From NCBI GenBank assembly GCA_947478975.1, contig CANJYI010000065.1:1-10187 (forward strand): a DNA stretch of 10,187 nt, in the 5' to 3' direction. Below are positions 1 to 6,315 of this stretch, piece after piece (the stretch's first letter is position 1; each line of letters opens with the position of its first letter). The DNA comes from Chthoniobacteraceae bacterium (GTDB lineage: Bacteria > Verrucomicrobiota > Verrucomicrobiia > Chthoniobacterales > Chthoniobacteraceae). The notes under the pieces were generated by a model. The model saw only the letters and a list, made by a program, of their open reading frames with translations, was not told where the DNA came from and searched no databases. Made by a program: the position numbers and the translations under genes.

Positions 1-426
1 AGGCAACTGCCGGCCGCTATCGAGCTTGTGGAACAGTTTCCGCTCCAGCCCTTCGTGTTGGACCATTGTGCCAAGCCGATGATCGCCAAAGGTCAGATGG
101 AGCCGTGGGCCGGACTGGTCACCAAGTTGGCTGGCCACAGCAATGTGTATTGCAAGGTGTCCGGATTGGTCACCGAGGCGAAGCACGACGACTGGAATCC
201 GGATACGCTGCGCCCATACCTTGCCGTCATCGAGGCGGCGTTTGGCCGGAGACGTTTGATGTGGGGTTCTGACTGGCCTGTGTGCCTACTGGCCTCACAG
301 TACGAGGCTTGGTTCAAGGTGGCTCAGGACTGGACCAAAGACTGGTCCTCCGAGGAACAGTCCCTCTTTTTTGGGGGAACCGCCTCGCGCTTCTACGGGG
401 TCGGCTCCGGTGCAAAAAGCGCCTGA
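1..426 (+). CDS. Amidohydrolase-2 family protein (lactonase-like, COG3618 type), C-terminal part
   Basis: The reading frame is open from base 1, so the gene begins left of the window; 141 C-terminal residues and a TGA stop are visible. Family relatives are cytoplasmic TIM-barrel hydrolases such as L-fuconolactonase and 2-pyrone-4,6-dicarboxylate hydrolase, which open sugar lactones or similar esters. Visible family landmarks, numbered from the window edge, are D-H-C-A-K-P at 21-26 (end of a barrel strand), K-V-S-G-L at 52-56, the near-invariant G-S-D-W-P at 89-93 whose Asp is the expected catalytic/metal-site residue, and a terminal G-G-T-A-S-R-F-Y at 125-132 corresponding to the usual GGNAxRFY helix. 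The substrate cannot be read from this half. The gene converges on the kinase gene and overlaps its 3' end by 34 bases. The family assignment is firm; the exact reaction is unknown. Confidence 0.88.
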   Translation, partial: RQLPAAIELVEQFPLQPFVLDHCAKPMIAKGQMEPWAGLVTKLAGHSNVYCKVSGLVTEAKHDDWNPDTLRPYLAVIEAAFGRRRLMWGSDWPVCLLASQYEAWFKVAQDWTKDWSSEEQSLFFGGTASRFYGVGSGAKSA

Positions 427-2795
427 AGCGCGGCTCGGTAGCCGGGGTTGAGCTTTGCTGCTTCCTCTAAAAAGTCGGTCGCGCTTTTTTTGGAGCCCAG
501 AAGGAGGTGGACCGTTCCCGCCCCCCAGAGAAGCTCTGCGCGTTGGGTTGGATTTTGGAGTGAGGCGGCGCGAAACTGGAGGAGTTTGACGAGGAAAAGG
601 GGTGAGAGCTCCGCCCACGCGATCGGGAGCGGCGGGGCGCTGGGGTCCGGTTTGACGAACAGGTTGCGCTCGTCGGCGCGTACTGGATCAGACTTGAAGG
701 GCGCTCCGTTGCGCATGATGGGTGAGGGGAGCGTCCCGCCCTGATTGACCTGCTGGAGGCACCAGCGGAAAAGCGCCTCCACCTCGTCGGTTTGGCGTAA
801 GATCAACGCCTTTTGCGCTTCCTGCTGGGCATTTTTTGGGGCGAAGGTGGCAGTTTTGTCGCGTGCGCCCTTGAATTGAAAAGCGAGGATTTGGAGGGGC
901 ACTTTGACGCGGAGCTCATCCAGGCTGGTCTCTTCCGCGGGACTGGGCGGTGGCGGCTTTGCTGCCCGGGCAACGATGGGTGGGGGAAGCGTCGTGGGCG
1001 GAGTGGCGACAGGGATTGGTCCCGCAGCTGTGTTCTGTTTCGGAGGCTGCGGGAGCTCTGTTTTTGCGTTTTGAAGCAGCGTAGCCACCCGTTTGGAGTG
1101 GGCAAGAACGGGGTGTAGCCCGGCTTGAAACGACTCTGCTTGTTGGGTACGTACGGAGGCTCCGAGCGTTTTGACGGGAGCCAGAAAATCCCGCTCCATT
1201 GCCACAAGGGTGTCCAAATCCTTCCGTAGGACAGAGGCGACTGAGAGCAGTTGTTTCACAAAAGGCAGCCCTTCTGAAATCGAGATCGCGGTGCCTTTTT
1301 GTAGAAGGGATATAGCGGCCTCGGGGGCCTCCTGAGAGACCTTTGCCAGAGCCTGCCAAAGGAAGAACACCGCCTGTTCCTCAGGGGAAAGGGGTGTGTC
1401 ATTGCCGGCGCTCCGGGCCACGGATGAGGCGGTCTTAAGCCGGAGGGCAAAGGTCTTCCAGAGAGGGGTAAGATTTTCGGGCAGCCCTCCGATGGCTGAT
1501 GCTTGCCGCGTGGGTTCGCCGCGTAGTGCGTATCCGGTGCCCAGCGCCACGGCGCTCCAGATTTGGAGTTCGGGACGCAGATCCGGACTGCGGGAGATGA
1601 GTTCCAGCCTGCGCAGCGCCAAATCCAATTGCGCGGGCTGGGCTAGCAGGGCGCAGGCCTTGGCCAGCCGCTCCTCGTCCGGAAGCAAGGCCTGCTCCGT
1701 AATTGCAGGCCTCATATCGGCAGGCGGTTTGCCTTGGTGTTTTGCCCACCAGACGCCGCCGCCTGCGAGGCACGCCAAAACAACGAGGGCCGTGGCGCGT
1801 TTTGGGGAGCGGGCCTTTACGGGCACTGGGGGGGGGGCGTGCGCGGCCTGCAGTTCGGCTAGCGCCGCACGCAGCTCTGCTGCCAGTGTTGGATAATCCG
1901 GAAAGCGGTCCGAGGGCTCGGGGGCAACAGTGCGGTTGAGTGTGGCCGCTGTCCGGGGGTGCAGACCTGGAAATGCGACGGCGAGGTCGACTGGGCGTTT
2001 TTTTAGGTGGAGCAGTTCGTGGACAGAAGTGCTCGTGCTCGAATAGGGGGGGGCGCCCGTGAGCGCATGCCAAAGGGAGGAGCCAAGTGCGTACATGTCC
2101 GAACGCAGGTCCTCGGGCTTGGAAGCCAGTGTTTCGGGGGAAACGTAAAAGGGCGTCCCCCAAATTTCTCCGAGGGAGCTCTCCGCTTGGTTGGACTGGA
2201 GGGCCAAGCCAAAGTCCACGATCTTGGCGCGGCCGTTTTCACCAAACAGAATGTTTCCGGGCTTGATGTCCCGATGGATCAGACCTGCCCGTGTTGCCGC
2301 CTCCAGTCCCTCGGCGACTTGGATGCCGACCTGCAGGACCTCGGCCTCCGGCAGCCTGCCTTTTTCCTCCATAATCGAGTCGAGTGAACCGCGGTCCACC
2401 AGCTCCATCGCGATGTAAAACATGCCATGGGCTTTACCGGTGGAGTAGACGCGCACCACGTTGGGGTGGTTGACGCGGGCGGTAAGCGCGGCCTCCTTTT
2501 CAAACTGCGCGGTCAGGAGCGCATCGTGGCTCCAGTTGCGTTGGAGAATCTTCAGCGCCAGGTGCCGCTGCAGCGCCACATCAAAGGCCTTGTACACGGC
2601 CCCCATCCCCCCGGTTCCAAGCAGGCTTTCGAGCCTGAACTGCCCAAAGCGCTGCAATACCGTGATCGCGTTCCCGCACCCCGGACACTCCACGACCGTA
2701 AGCGGAAGCATCTCGGCAATATCTAAAAGCATGCCGCAGCCCTCGCAGGGCTCCACCGGGGTGGGATCGGGAACTGGTACGGAGGAAGAAATCAT
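393..2795 (-). CDS. Transmembrane Hanks-type serine/threonine protein kinase with N-terminal zinc ribbon and TPR-like C-terminal region
   Basis: This 800-residue kinase phosphorylates Ser/Thr on proteins; it probably has a cytoplasmic catalytic half and a periplasmic sensor half. In order: a Cys4 zinc-ribbon-like segment (C17, C20, C37, C40); a kinase domain at about 53-313 with G-T-G-G-M-G at 60-65, Lys82, Glu101, H-R-D-I-K-P at 174-179 (Asp176, Lys178, Asn181), D-F-G at 194-196 and S-P-E at 219-221, so all catalytic residues are present; a Pro-rich hinge at 320-326; one membrane segment at about 334-352; and an alpha-helical region with a Pro-rich linker and a TPR-like end. The start at 2795 is chosen because the frame extends upstream to 3071 only by running through the lipocalin gene. 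No Shine-Dalgarno is seen. It lies last in a same-strand trio. A C10 and a C8 tract (coding strand) lie inside it. The substrate is unknown. Confidence 0.93.
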   Translation of the reverse strand: MISSSVPVPDPTPVEPCEGCGMLLDIAEMLPLTVVECPGCGNAITVLQRFGQFRLESLLGTGGMGAVYKAFDVALQRHLALKILQRNWSHDALLTAQFEKEAALTARVNHPNVVRVYSTGKAHGMFYIAMELVDRGSLDSIMEEKGRLPEAEVLQVGIQVAEGLEAATRAGLIHRDIKPGNILFGENGRAKIVDFGLALQSNQAESSLGEIWGTPFYVSPETLASKPEDLRSDMYALGSSLWHALTGAPPYSSTSTSVHELLHLKKRPVDLAVAFPGLHPRTAATLNRTVAPEPSDRFPDYPTLAAELRAALAELQAAHAPPPVPVKARSPKRATALVVLACLAGGGVWWAKHQGKPPADMRPAITEQALLPDEERLAKACALLAQPAQLDLALRRLELISRSPDLRPELQIWSAVALGTGYALRGEPTRQASAIGGLPENLTPLWKTFALRLKTASSVARSAGNDTPLSPEEQAVFFLWQALAKVSQEAPEAAISLLQKGTAISISEGLPFVKQLLSVASVLRKDLDTLVAMERDFLAPVKTLGASVRTQQAESFQAGLHPVLAHSKRVATLLQNAKTELPQPPKQNTAAGPIPVATPPTTLPPPIVARAAKPPPPSPAEETSLDELRVKVPLQILAFQFKGARDKTATFAPKNAQQEAQKALILRQTDEVEALFRWCLQQVNQGGTLPSPIMRNGAPFKSDPVRADERNLFVKPDPSAPPLPIAWAELSPLFLVKLLQFRAASLQNPTQRAELLWGAGTVHLLLGSKKSATDFLEEAAKLNPGYRAALQALFAPEPTP
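1828..1837 (-). repeat. Mononucleotide C10 tract (G10 on + strand) in the kinase gene
   Basis: Ten identical bases encode the end of Ala320 through Pro323, just after the kinase domain and about ten residues before the membrane segment. With ten C the full-length frame is kept. With nine C the frame reads into a TAA at 1819-1817, ending the protein about five residues past the tract. With eleven C it reads through to a TAG at 1435 with an Arg/Pro-rich tail. The tract length and frame outcomes are read directly; functional slippage is inference. Confidence 0.85.
2046..2053 (-). repeat. Mononucleotide C8 tract (G8 on + strand) in the kinase domain
   Basis: Eight identical bases encode the end of Ala248 and Pro249-Pro250 in the kinase C-lobe (L-T-G-A-P-P-Y). 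An indel here would break the catalytic domain. It is shorter and less likely to be unstable than the C10 tract about 210 bases downstream in the same gene. Confidence 0.7.
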
Positions 2796-2860
2796 GAAAG
2801 GCCGGAGGCCAGTAGCACACTCTGTTTTGGCGTGCGAGAAAAGCTCTGGCTTTGCTGGAG

Positions 2861-2899
2861 GCCGAGCAAGGCGTCCTGTCGCACCGCCTTGCGCTCGGC
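2861..2899 (-). other. Imperfect hairpin between lipocalin and kinase genes
   Basis: The arms 2861-2873 and 2885-2899 are complementary (GCCGAGC plus AAGGCG) apart from a two-base GC bulge, with an 11-base loop. The right arm touches the lipocalin stop codon (TAG at 2901-2899), so the hairpin forms right at the end of the lipocalin message. No T-tract follows on the minus strand, so it is not a standard intrinsic terminator. It could be a factor-dependent or partial terminator, or an mRNA 3'-end stabiliser that separates lipocalin and kinase expression. Confidence 0.5.
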
Positions 2900-3492
2900 T
2901 ACTGGAATCCCGGCGTGCCGAGTTGTTCGGGCAATTGTGGAACTTTCTGGAAGAGCGCTGGATCGTAACCCTGTTTTTCCAGCCGTTTGAGGATCGCGTT
3001 GTAGGTGTTTTCCGGAAGGGTTTTGTTCCTGGCCATGATCCAGCCGTACTTGCGTGAAGGATGTCCCACAACGGTCCACTGGTAGCCGGGGTCCATGTCG
3101 ATCACGAGGTAGGCGGCTCGGACCAGTCCGCCAAAAAAGTACACCTTCCACTCAGCGTTGGTCTCCTTGTTGAGCACCTTGATTTTTGCTGTAAACTTTC
3201 CAGGCGCAGCCTCAAACGATTTTTTGCGAAAGGTAAACCAGTTAGCGATGGTCCCGTTGGGATTGAGGCCGTAGCTCTCGATGGAATCAATGCAGCCTCG
3301 TTCTGCAAAGTAGGGGATGTTGGCGATGACCCTCCAGTCGCCCATGTACTTGGGAAGGTCCACATGCCGGACTGTTTGGAGAGGCGCTTTTTGTTTCATG
3401 GTTGCTTGCCGGGTGGTGCAACCGGTCGCCAGCAACGCGAGCCCGGCGCTGAGAGTGAGGGTGCGGAAAACAGCCCGGTAAATTTCACGCAT
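2899..3492 (-). CDS. Blc-like lipocalin, predicted lipoprotein
   Basis: This is a 197-residue protein of the bacterial lipocalin (Blc) family, small beta-barrels that bind fatty acids or lysophospholipids, usually anchored in the outer membrane. The start at 3492 gives a clean lipoprotein signal peptide: a positively charged start, a hydrophobic stretch at 11-22 and the lipobox A-T-G-Cys25. The lipocalin signature G-x-W is at 51-53 (Y-M-G-D-W), followed by I-P-Y-F-A. A second conserved block, W-T-V-V-G-H-P-S-R, and W-I-M-A-R follow, with the family's helical C-terminal end. Length is close to E. coli Blc with a small N-terminal addition. Two upstream in-frame ATGs (3528, 3576) would bury the signal peptide behind a Pro/Arg-rich leader and are less likely. 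None of the three has a Shine-Dalgarno. It lies 112 bases after the propeller gene and 103 bases before the kinase gene. Confidence 0.9.
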   Translation of the reverse strand: MREIYRAVFRTLTLSAGLALLATGCTTRQATMKQKAPLQTVRHVDLPKYMGDWRVIANIPYFAERGCIDSIESYGLNPNGTIANWFTFRKKSFEAAPGKFTAKIKVLNKETNAEWKVYFFGGLVRAAYLVIDMDPGYQWTVVGHPSRKYGWIMARNKTLPENTYNAILKRLEKQGYDPALFQKVPQLPEQLGTPGFQ

Positions 3493-3604
3493 CCGGGGTC
3501 TGGGGTGAAGCCTTTCTCCCGCACCCATCGCACGTAGTTCGAGGGAAGAAAAGGGGAGGGGTAAGGTGTGGTTCATGGAGTGTCGGGTACGGTTTCAGAG
3601 CTGC

Positions 3605-4975
3605 TCAGGGAAGCTCGATGCAATAGAGGAAGGACTGGCCCCGGATGAGCAGCCGCTTTTCAACGGGGACGATCGAGGCAATGAGGCGGTCGTCAAACTT
3701 GTTCTCTGAAAGGAGCTCAAACCCTTTCTCCACGCGCGCCACAAAGACCGCGCCGTCCTCCCGGGCGGCGTACAGCACCCCGTCTGCGATCACCGGCGAA
3801 GCGTAGAAGTTCGCGCTGGAGCGGGGCAGCGCGGCTGTCCAGGAAGTCTTGCCTGTACGCGGCTCGATGCAGTCGATCTGACCCCGGTCGCTCAGGATGT
3901 AGACGAGGCCCTTGTACTCGACAGGGGTGGGGACAAAGGCGCCGACGTCTTCCCTGAGCCAAACCCGGTTCGTGGACGTGACGTCCCCAGACCCGTCAAG
4001 TTTGATGCCGTGCAGTCTGGGATTGCCCCGGTCGGCGCGACCAAAGCAGACCACGGCCATTCCGTCGGCGAGCACCGGTGAGGCCACTGCAGGCCAAAGG
4101 GCGACGGCGGCCGGATTGAATTCGCCGCAGCTCCACAGAAGCTTTCCGTCCAGCGCGTCGTGGATGGTGAGTTGTTGCGCGCCCCAGGTCAGCAGGGCCT
4201 CACGGCCCTCGTGGCGGATGACGATGGGGGTCGTGTATCCGTGGTCACCTTCCCGCGGGGTTTCGTAGGTGCGGTCGGTCTTCCAGCGCATCTCACCGGT
4301 GTCCTTGTCAAAGGCAGCCAGCCAGGACGCTCCGTTGTGCATGCGGGCCAGAATGACGTTCTTTTCCGTCAGGACAGGGGAAGTTCCAAAGTCCCAGAAG
4401 AGGTTGACCGGTCCGAAGCGGCCGACAAGGTTCGCCTGCCAGCGGATGGAGCCATCCAGGTTGAGGGCGGCGAGGTTCCCGCTTTTGAAGGTTACAAAGA
4501 TGGATTTCCCGTCGGTCACGGGGGAGGGGTTGCTCCCGGAGGCGTTTCGGTGTTTGCCCGGATCCTCCGCGCCCAAATCGGTTTTCCAGAGGGGTTTGCC
4601 CGCCCAGTCAAAGGCGAGCACGGAGTCCTTGCCCTCGCTGGGAGCCGTCAGATAGATGCGTTTCTCTAGGACGATCGGTGTGGAGCAGCCCTTTGCTGGC
4701 AAGGGGGCTTTCCAAGAAACTGAGGCGTCGGTCCACTGGGTGGGAAAGCCGCCCGCCAGGGTGCTGCCGCTGTTTTTCGGGCCGCGCCATTGGGGCCACC
4801 CGGCATCGGCTGCGCCGGTGGCAAAGGCTGCGCCGGTGTTAAAGGCTGCGCCGGTGGCAAAGGCTGCGCCGGTGGCAAAGGCTGGGGCGGGCGTGGAGGC
4901 GCATGCAGCGAGCAAAAGTGAAACGGCAAACCGGAGGCCGGGCGAAGTCAGATTGTGGGGGAGAGGGGAGCGCAT
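3605..4975 (-). CDS. PQQ-like beta-propeller repeat lipoprotein
   Basis: This is a 456-residue exported protein with PQQ/quinoprotein-alcohol-dehydrogenase-like beta-propeller repeats. Relatives range from BamB-type scaffolds to uncharacterised propellers common in planctomycetes and verrucomicrobia; no PQQ enzyme active site is evident, so a binding or scaffold role is more likely than catalysis. The N-terminus has a hydrophobic segment at 16-24 and the lipobox L-A-A-Cys25. Next comes a low-complexity linker of four hexapeptides (33-56). The propeller then opens with G-W-P-Q-W-R-G-P at 59-66. Blade motifs of the type A-x-D-x-x-x-G-x-x-x-W recur near 121-130, 170-179, 221-231, 273-281 and 369-379. 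The start codon at 4975 is the only one giving the signal peptide; it lacks a Shine-Dalgarno. It is first in a minus-strand trio with lipocalin and kinase, and divergent from the aldolase gene. Confidence 0.88.
   Translation of the reverse strand: MRSPLPHNLTSPGLRFAVSLLLAACASTPAPAFATGAAFATGAAFNTGAAFATGAADAGWPQWRGPKNSGSTLAGGFPTQWTDASVSWKAPLPAKGCSTPIVLEKRIYLTAPSEGKDSVLAFDWAGKPLWKTDLGAEDPGKHRNASGSNPSPVTDGKSIFVTFKSGNLAALNLDGSIRWQANLVGRFGPVNLFWDFGTSPVLTEKNVILARMHNGASWLAAFDKDTGEMRWKTDRTYETPREGDHGYTTPIVIRHEGREALLTWGAQQLTIHDALDGKLLWSCGEFNPAAVALWPAVASPVLADGMAVVCFGRADRGNPRLHGIKLDGSGDVTSTNRVWLREDVGAFVPTPVEYKGLVYILSDRGQIDCIEPRTGKTSWTAALPRSSANFYASPVIADGVLYAAREDGAVFVARVEKGFELLSENKFDDRLIASIVPVEKRLLIRGQSFLYCIELP
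4808..4879 (-). repeat. Four tandem 18-bp in-frame repeats
   Basis: The + strand unit GGCTGCGCCGGTGGCAAA occurs four times without gaps at 4808, 4826, 4844 and 4862; three copies are identical and the second differs at two bases (GTT for GGC). On the coding strand it encodes F-A-T-G-A-A (once F-N-T-G-A-A) directly behind the lipobox of the propeller lipoprotein. A degraded fifth copy may begin at 4880. Copy changes would keep the frame and change only linker length. Confidence 0.92.
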
Positions 4976-5114
4976 GGGCGTTGTGGGTTGGATTGAAATT
5001 TACAGGCTGAAAATTCTTTTGCAGCCCTATTCGAGGGCTGGGGAAATGCCTGATTTGGATTCAGCCGGGGATTTTGACAGTTGTGGACTTGGAGCGGTCT
5101 GGTAAAAAACGCGT
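4976..5114. promoter_or_regulatory. Divergent promoter region with a 7-bp palindrome
   Basis: This 139-base gap separates two divergent genes and must hold both promoters. It contains a perfect inverted repeat, CAGCCCT / AGGGCTG, at 5022-5028 and 5034-5040 with a five-base spacer, a possible operator. A TTGACA box at 5074-5079 faces the aldolase but no good -10 box follows at normal spacing. On the minus strand, TAAATT at about 5002-4997 is a weak -10 candidate for the propeller gene. The region is AT-richer than its flanks. The individual promoter boxes are tentative. Confidence 0.4.
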
Positions 5115-6191
5115 ATGACTGTTGCTAAAAGATTCCGTTCCGGTGTGCTTTTTGGAGATGAAGTAAAGGAGCTCTTGGACTACGCAAAGGCCCACGAGTT
5201 TGCGTTGCCGGCGATCAACTGTATTGGGACGGATTCCGTGAATGCCGCCCTGGCTGCGGCGCGGGAGGTCAATTCTCCCACGATGATTCAGTTTTCAAAT
5301 GGCGGGGCCCAGTTTTTCATTGGAAAGACCGTCAGCAAGGAAGGGCAGTTTGGGCCCATTCAAGGCGGGATCGCTGGTGCCCATTATGTGGATCTTGCGG
5401 CGAAGGCCTACGGGGTGCCCGTGGTGCTGAACACGGACCACTGCGCCAAGAAGTTGCTGCCGTGGGTCGACGGGATGCTCGCAGCGAGCGAGGAGCTTTT
5501 CGCCCGCACGGGCAAGCCACTTTACAGCTCCCACATGCTCGACCTTTCAGAGGAGCCCTTGCACGAAAACCTCGAGATCTGCGCCAAATATTTTGAGCGG
5601 ATGGCCCGCATGGGCATGACCTTGGAGATCGAACTGGGTGTGACCGGCGGCGAAGAAGACGGCGTCGACAACTCGGGTGTGGAGGAGTCCAAGCTTTACA
5701 CGCAGCCCGAGGAAGTGGCTCAAGCCTACACCACGCTCAGCGCAATCAGCCCCAATTTCACCATCGCCGCCGCCTTTGGAAACGTGCACGGGGTTTACAA
5801 GCCGGGGAACGTGAAGTTAAAGCCCTCGATCCTCAACGATTCGCAGGACTACATCACCAAAACCCTCGGAACCGGTCCCAAGCCCGTCAACTTTGTGTTC
5901 CACGGCGGTTCGGGCTCCTCCCGCGAGGAGATTCGCGAAGCGATCGGCTACGGGGCGATTAAGATGAACCTGGACACTGACATCCAGTGGGCTTTCTGGG
6001 ACGGAGTACGCGCCTACGAGGCAAAGAACCACGATTATCTCCAGGGCCAGATCGGCAACCCAAAGGGTGCCGACGCCCCCAACAAGAAGTACTACGACCC
6101 GCGCGTGTGGCTTGGTGCCGCAGGGGAAAGCGCTACGAAGCGGCTGGTGGCTTCGTTTGAAGACTTGAACTGCGTCAACCGCAACGCCTAA
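5115..6191 (+). CDS. fbaA: Class IIA fructose-bisphosphate aldolase
   Basis: This 358-residue cytoplasmic zinc enzyme of glycolysis/gluconeogenesis interconverts fructose-1,6-bisphosphate with dihydroxyacetone phosphate and glyceraldehyde-3-phosphate. It is nearly the same length as E. coli FbaA (359), and its active-site residues sit one position earlier: Asp108 (catalytic) and His109 (zinc) in T-D-H-C-A-K-K, Glu180/Glu181 in the G-G-E-E-D loop, His225 in N-V-H-G-V-Y, His263 in F-H-G-G-S-G-S-S (phosphate loop) and N-L-D-T-D at 285-289. The insertions that distinguish class IIA from the shorter class IIB enzymes are present. The ATG at 5115 gives the family-typical N-terminus; no Shine-Dalgarno lies within 15 bases. 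It is monocistronic, with a divergent neighbour upstream and a strong terminator 13 bases downstream. Confidence 0.97.
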   Translation: MTVAKRFRSGVLFGDEVKELLDYAKAHEFALPAINCIGTDSVNAALAAAREVNSPTMIQFSNGGAQFFIGKTVSKEGQFGPIQGGIAGAHYVDLAAKAYGVPVVLNTDHCAKKLLPWVDGMLAASEELFARTGKPLYSSHMLDLSEEPLHENLEICAKYFERMARMGMTLEIELGVTGGEEDGVDNSGVEESKLYTQPEEVAQAYTTLSAISPNFTIAAAFGNVHGVYKPGNVKLKPSILNDSQDYITKTLGTGPKPVNFVFHGGSGSSREEIREAIGYGAIKMNLDTDIQWAFWDGVRAYEAKNHDYLQGQIGNPKGADAPNKKYYDPRVWLGAAGESATKRLVASFEDLNCVNRNA

Positions 6192-6204
6192 AGGTAACGA
6201 TCCC

Positions 6205-6244
6205 AAAAGCCCCGCCCTTCCGTTTCGGAAGGCGGGGCTTTTTT
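6205..6244 (+). terminator. Intrinsic terminator of the aldolase gene, probably bidirectional
   Basis: A GC-rich stem pairs GCCCCGCC plus TTCCG (6209-6222, one bulged C) with CGGAA plus GGCGGGGC (6226-6238) around a TTT loop, followed by six T (6239-6244). On the other strand the stem is followed by four T (from 6208-6205), so it may also stop the convergent antiporter transcript, whose gene ends at 6316. Confidence 0.93.
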
Positions 6245-6315
6245 GTGCCCTTGAAAGAGGGGGTGTTTCACCTCCCGGACCGGGGAGGGCCGAGGGCGGT
6301 CCGCTTCGCGCTGCG

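Noticed and set aside
1435..2163. A 242-codon minus-strand frame inside the kinase gene
   Set aside because: It is not a gene of its own: Arg/Pro-rich shadow translation. It matters only as the frame entered if the C10 tract gained one base.
2461..3057. A 198-codon open frame on the + strand opposite kinase and lipocalin
   Set aside because: It spans two real minus-strand genes and the gap between them, with no recognisable domain.
2796..3071. N-terminal extension of the kinase frame to 3071 (92 extra residues)
   Set aside because: It runs through the lipocalin coding region, has no domain-like content, and the zinc ribbon begins right after the ATG at 2795.
5074..5108. TTGACA plus TAAAAA as the aldolase promoter
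   Set aside because: The -35 box is perfect but the spacer to TAAAAA is 23 bases and no better -10 box exists at 15-19 bases, so I do not call it a promoter.
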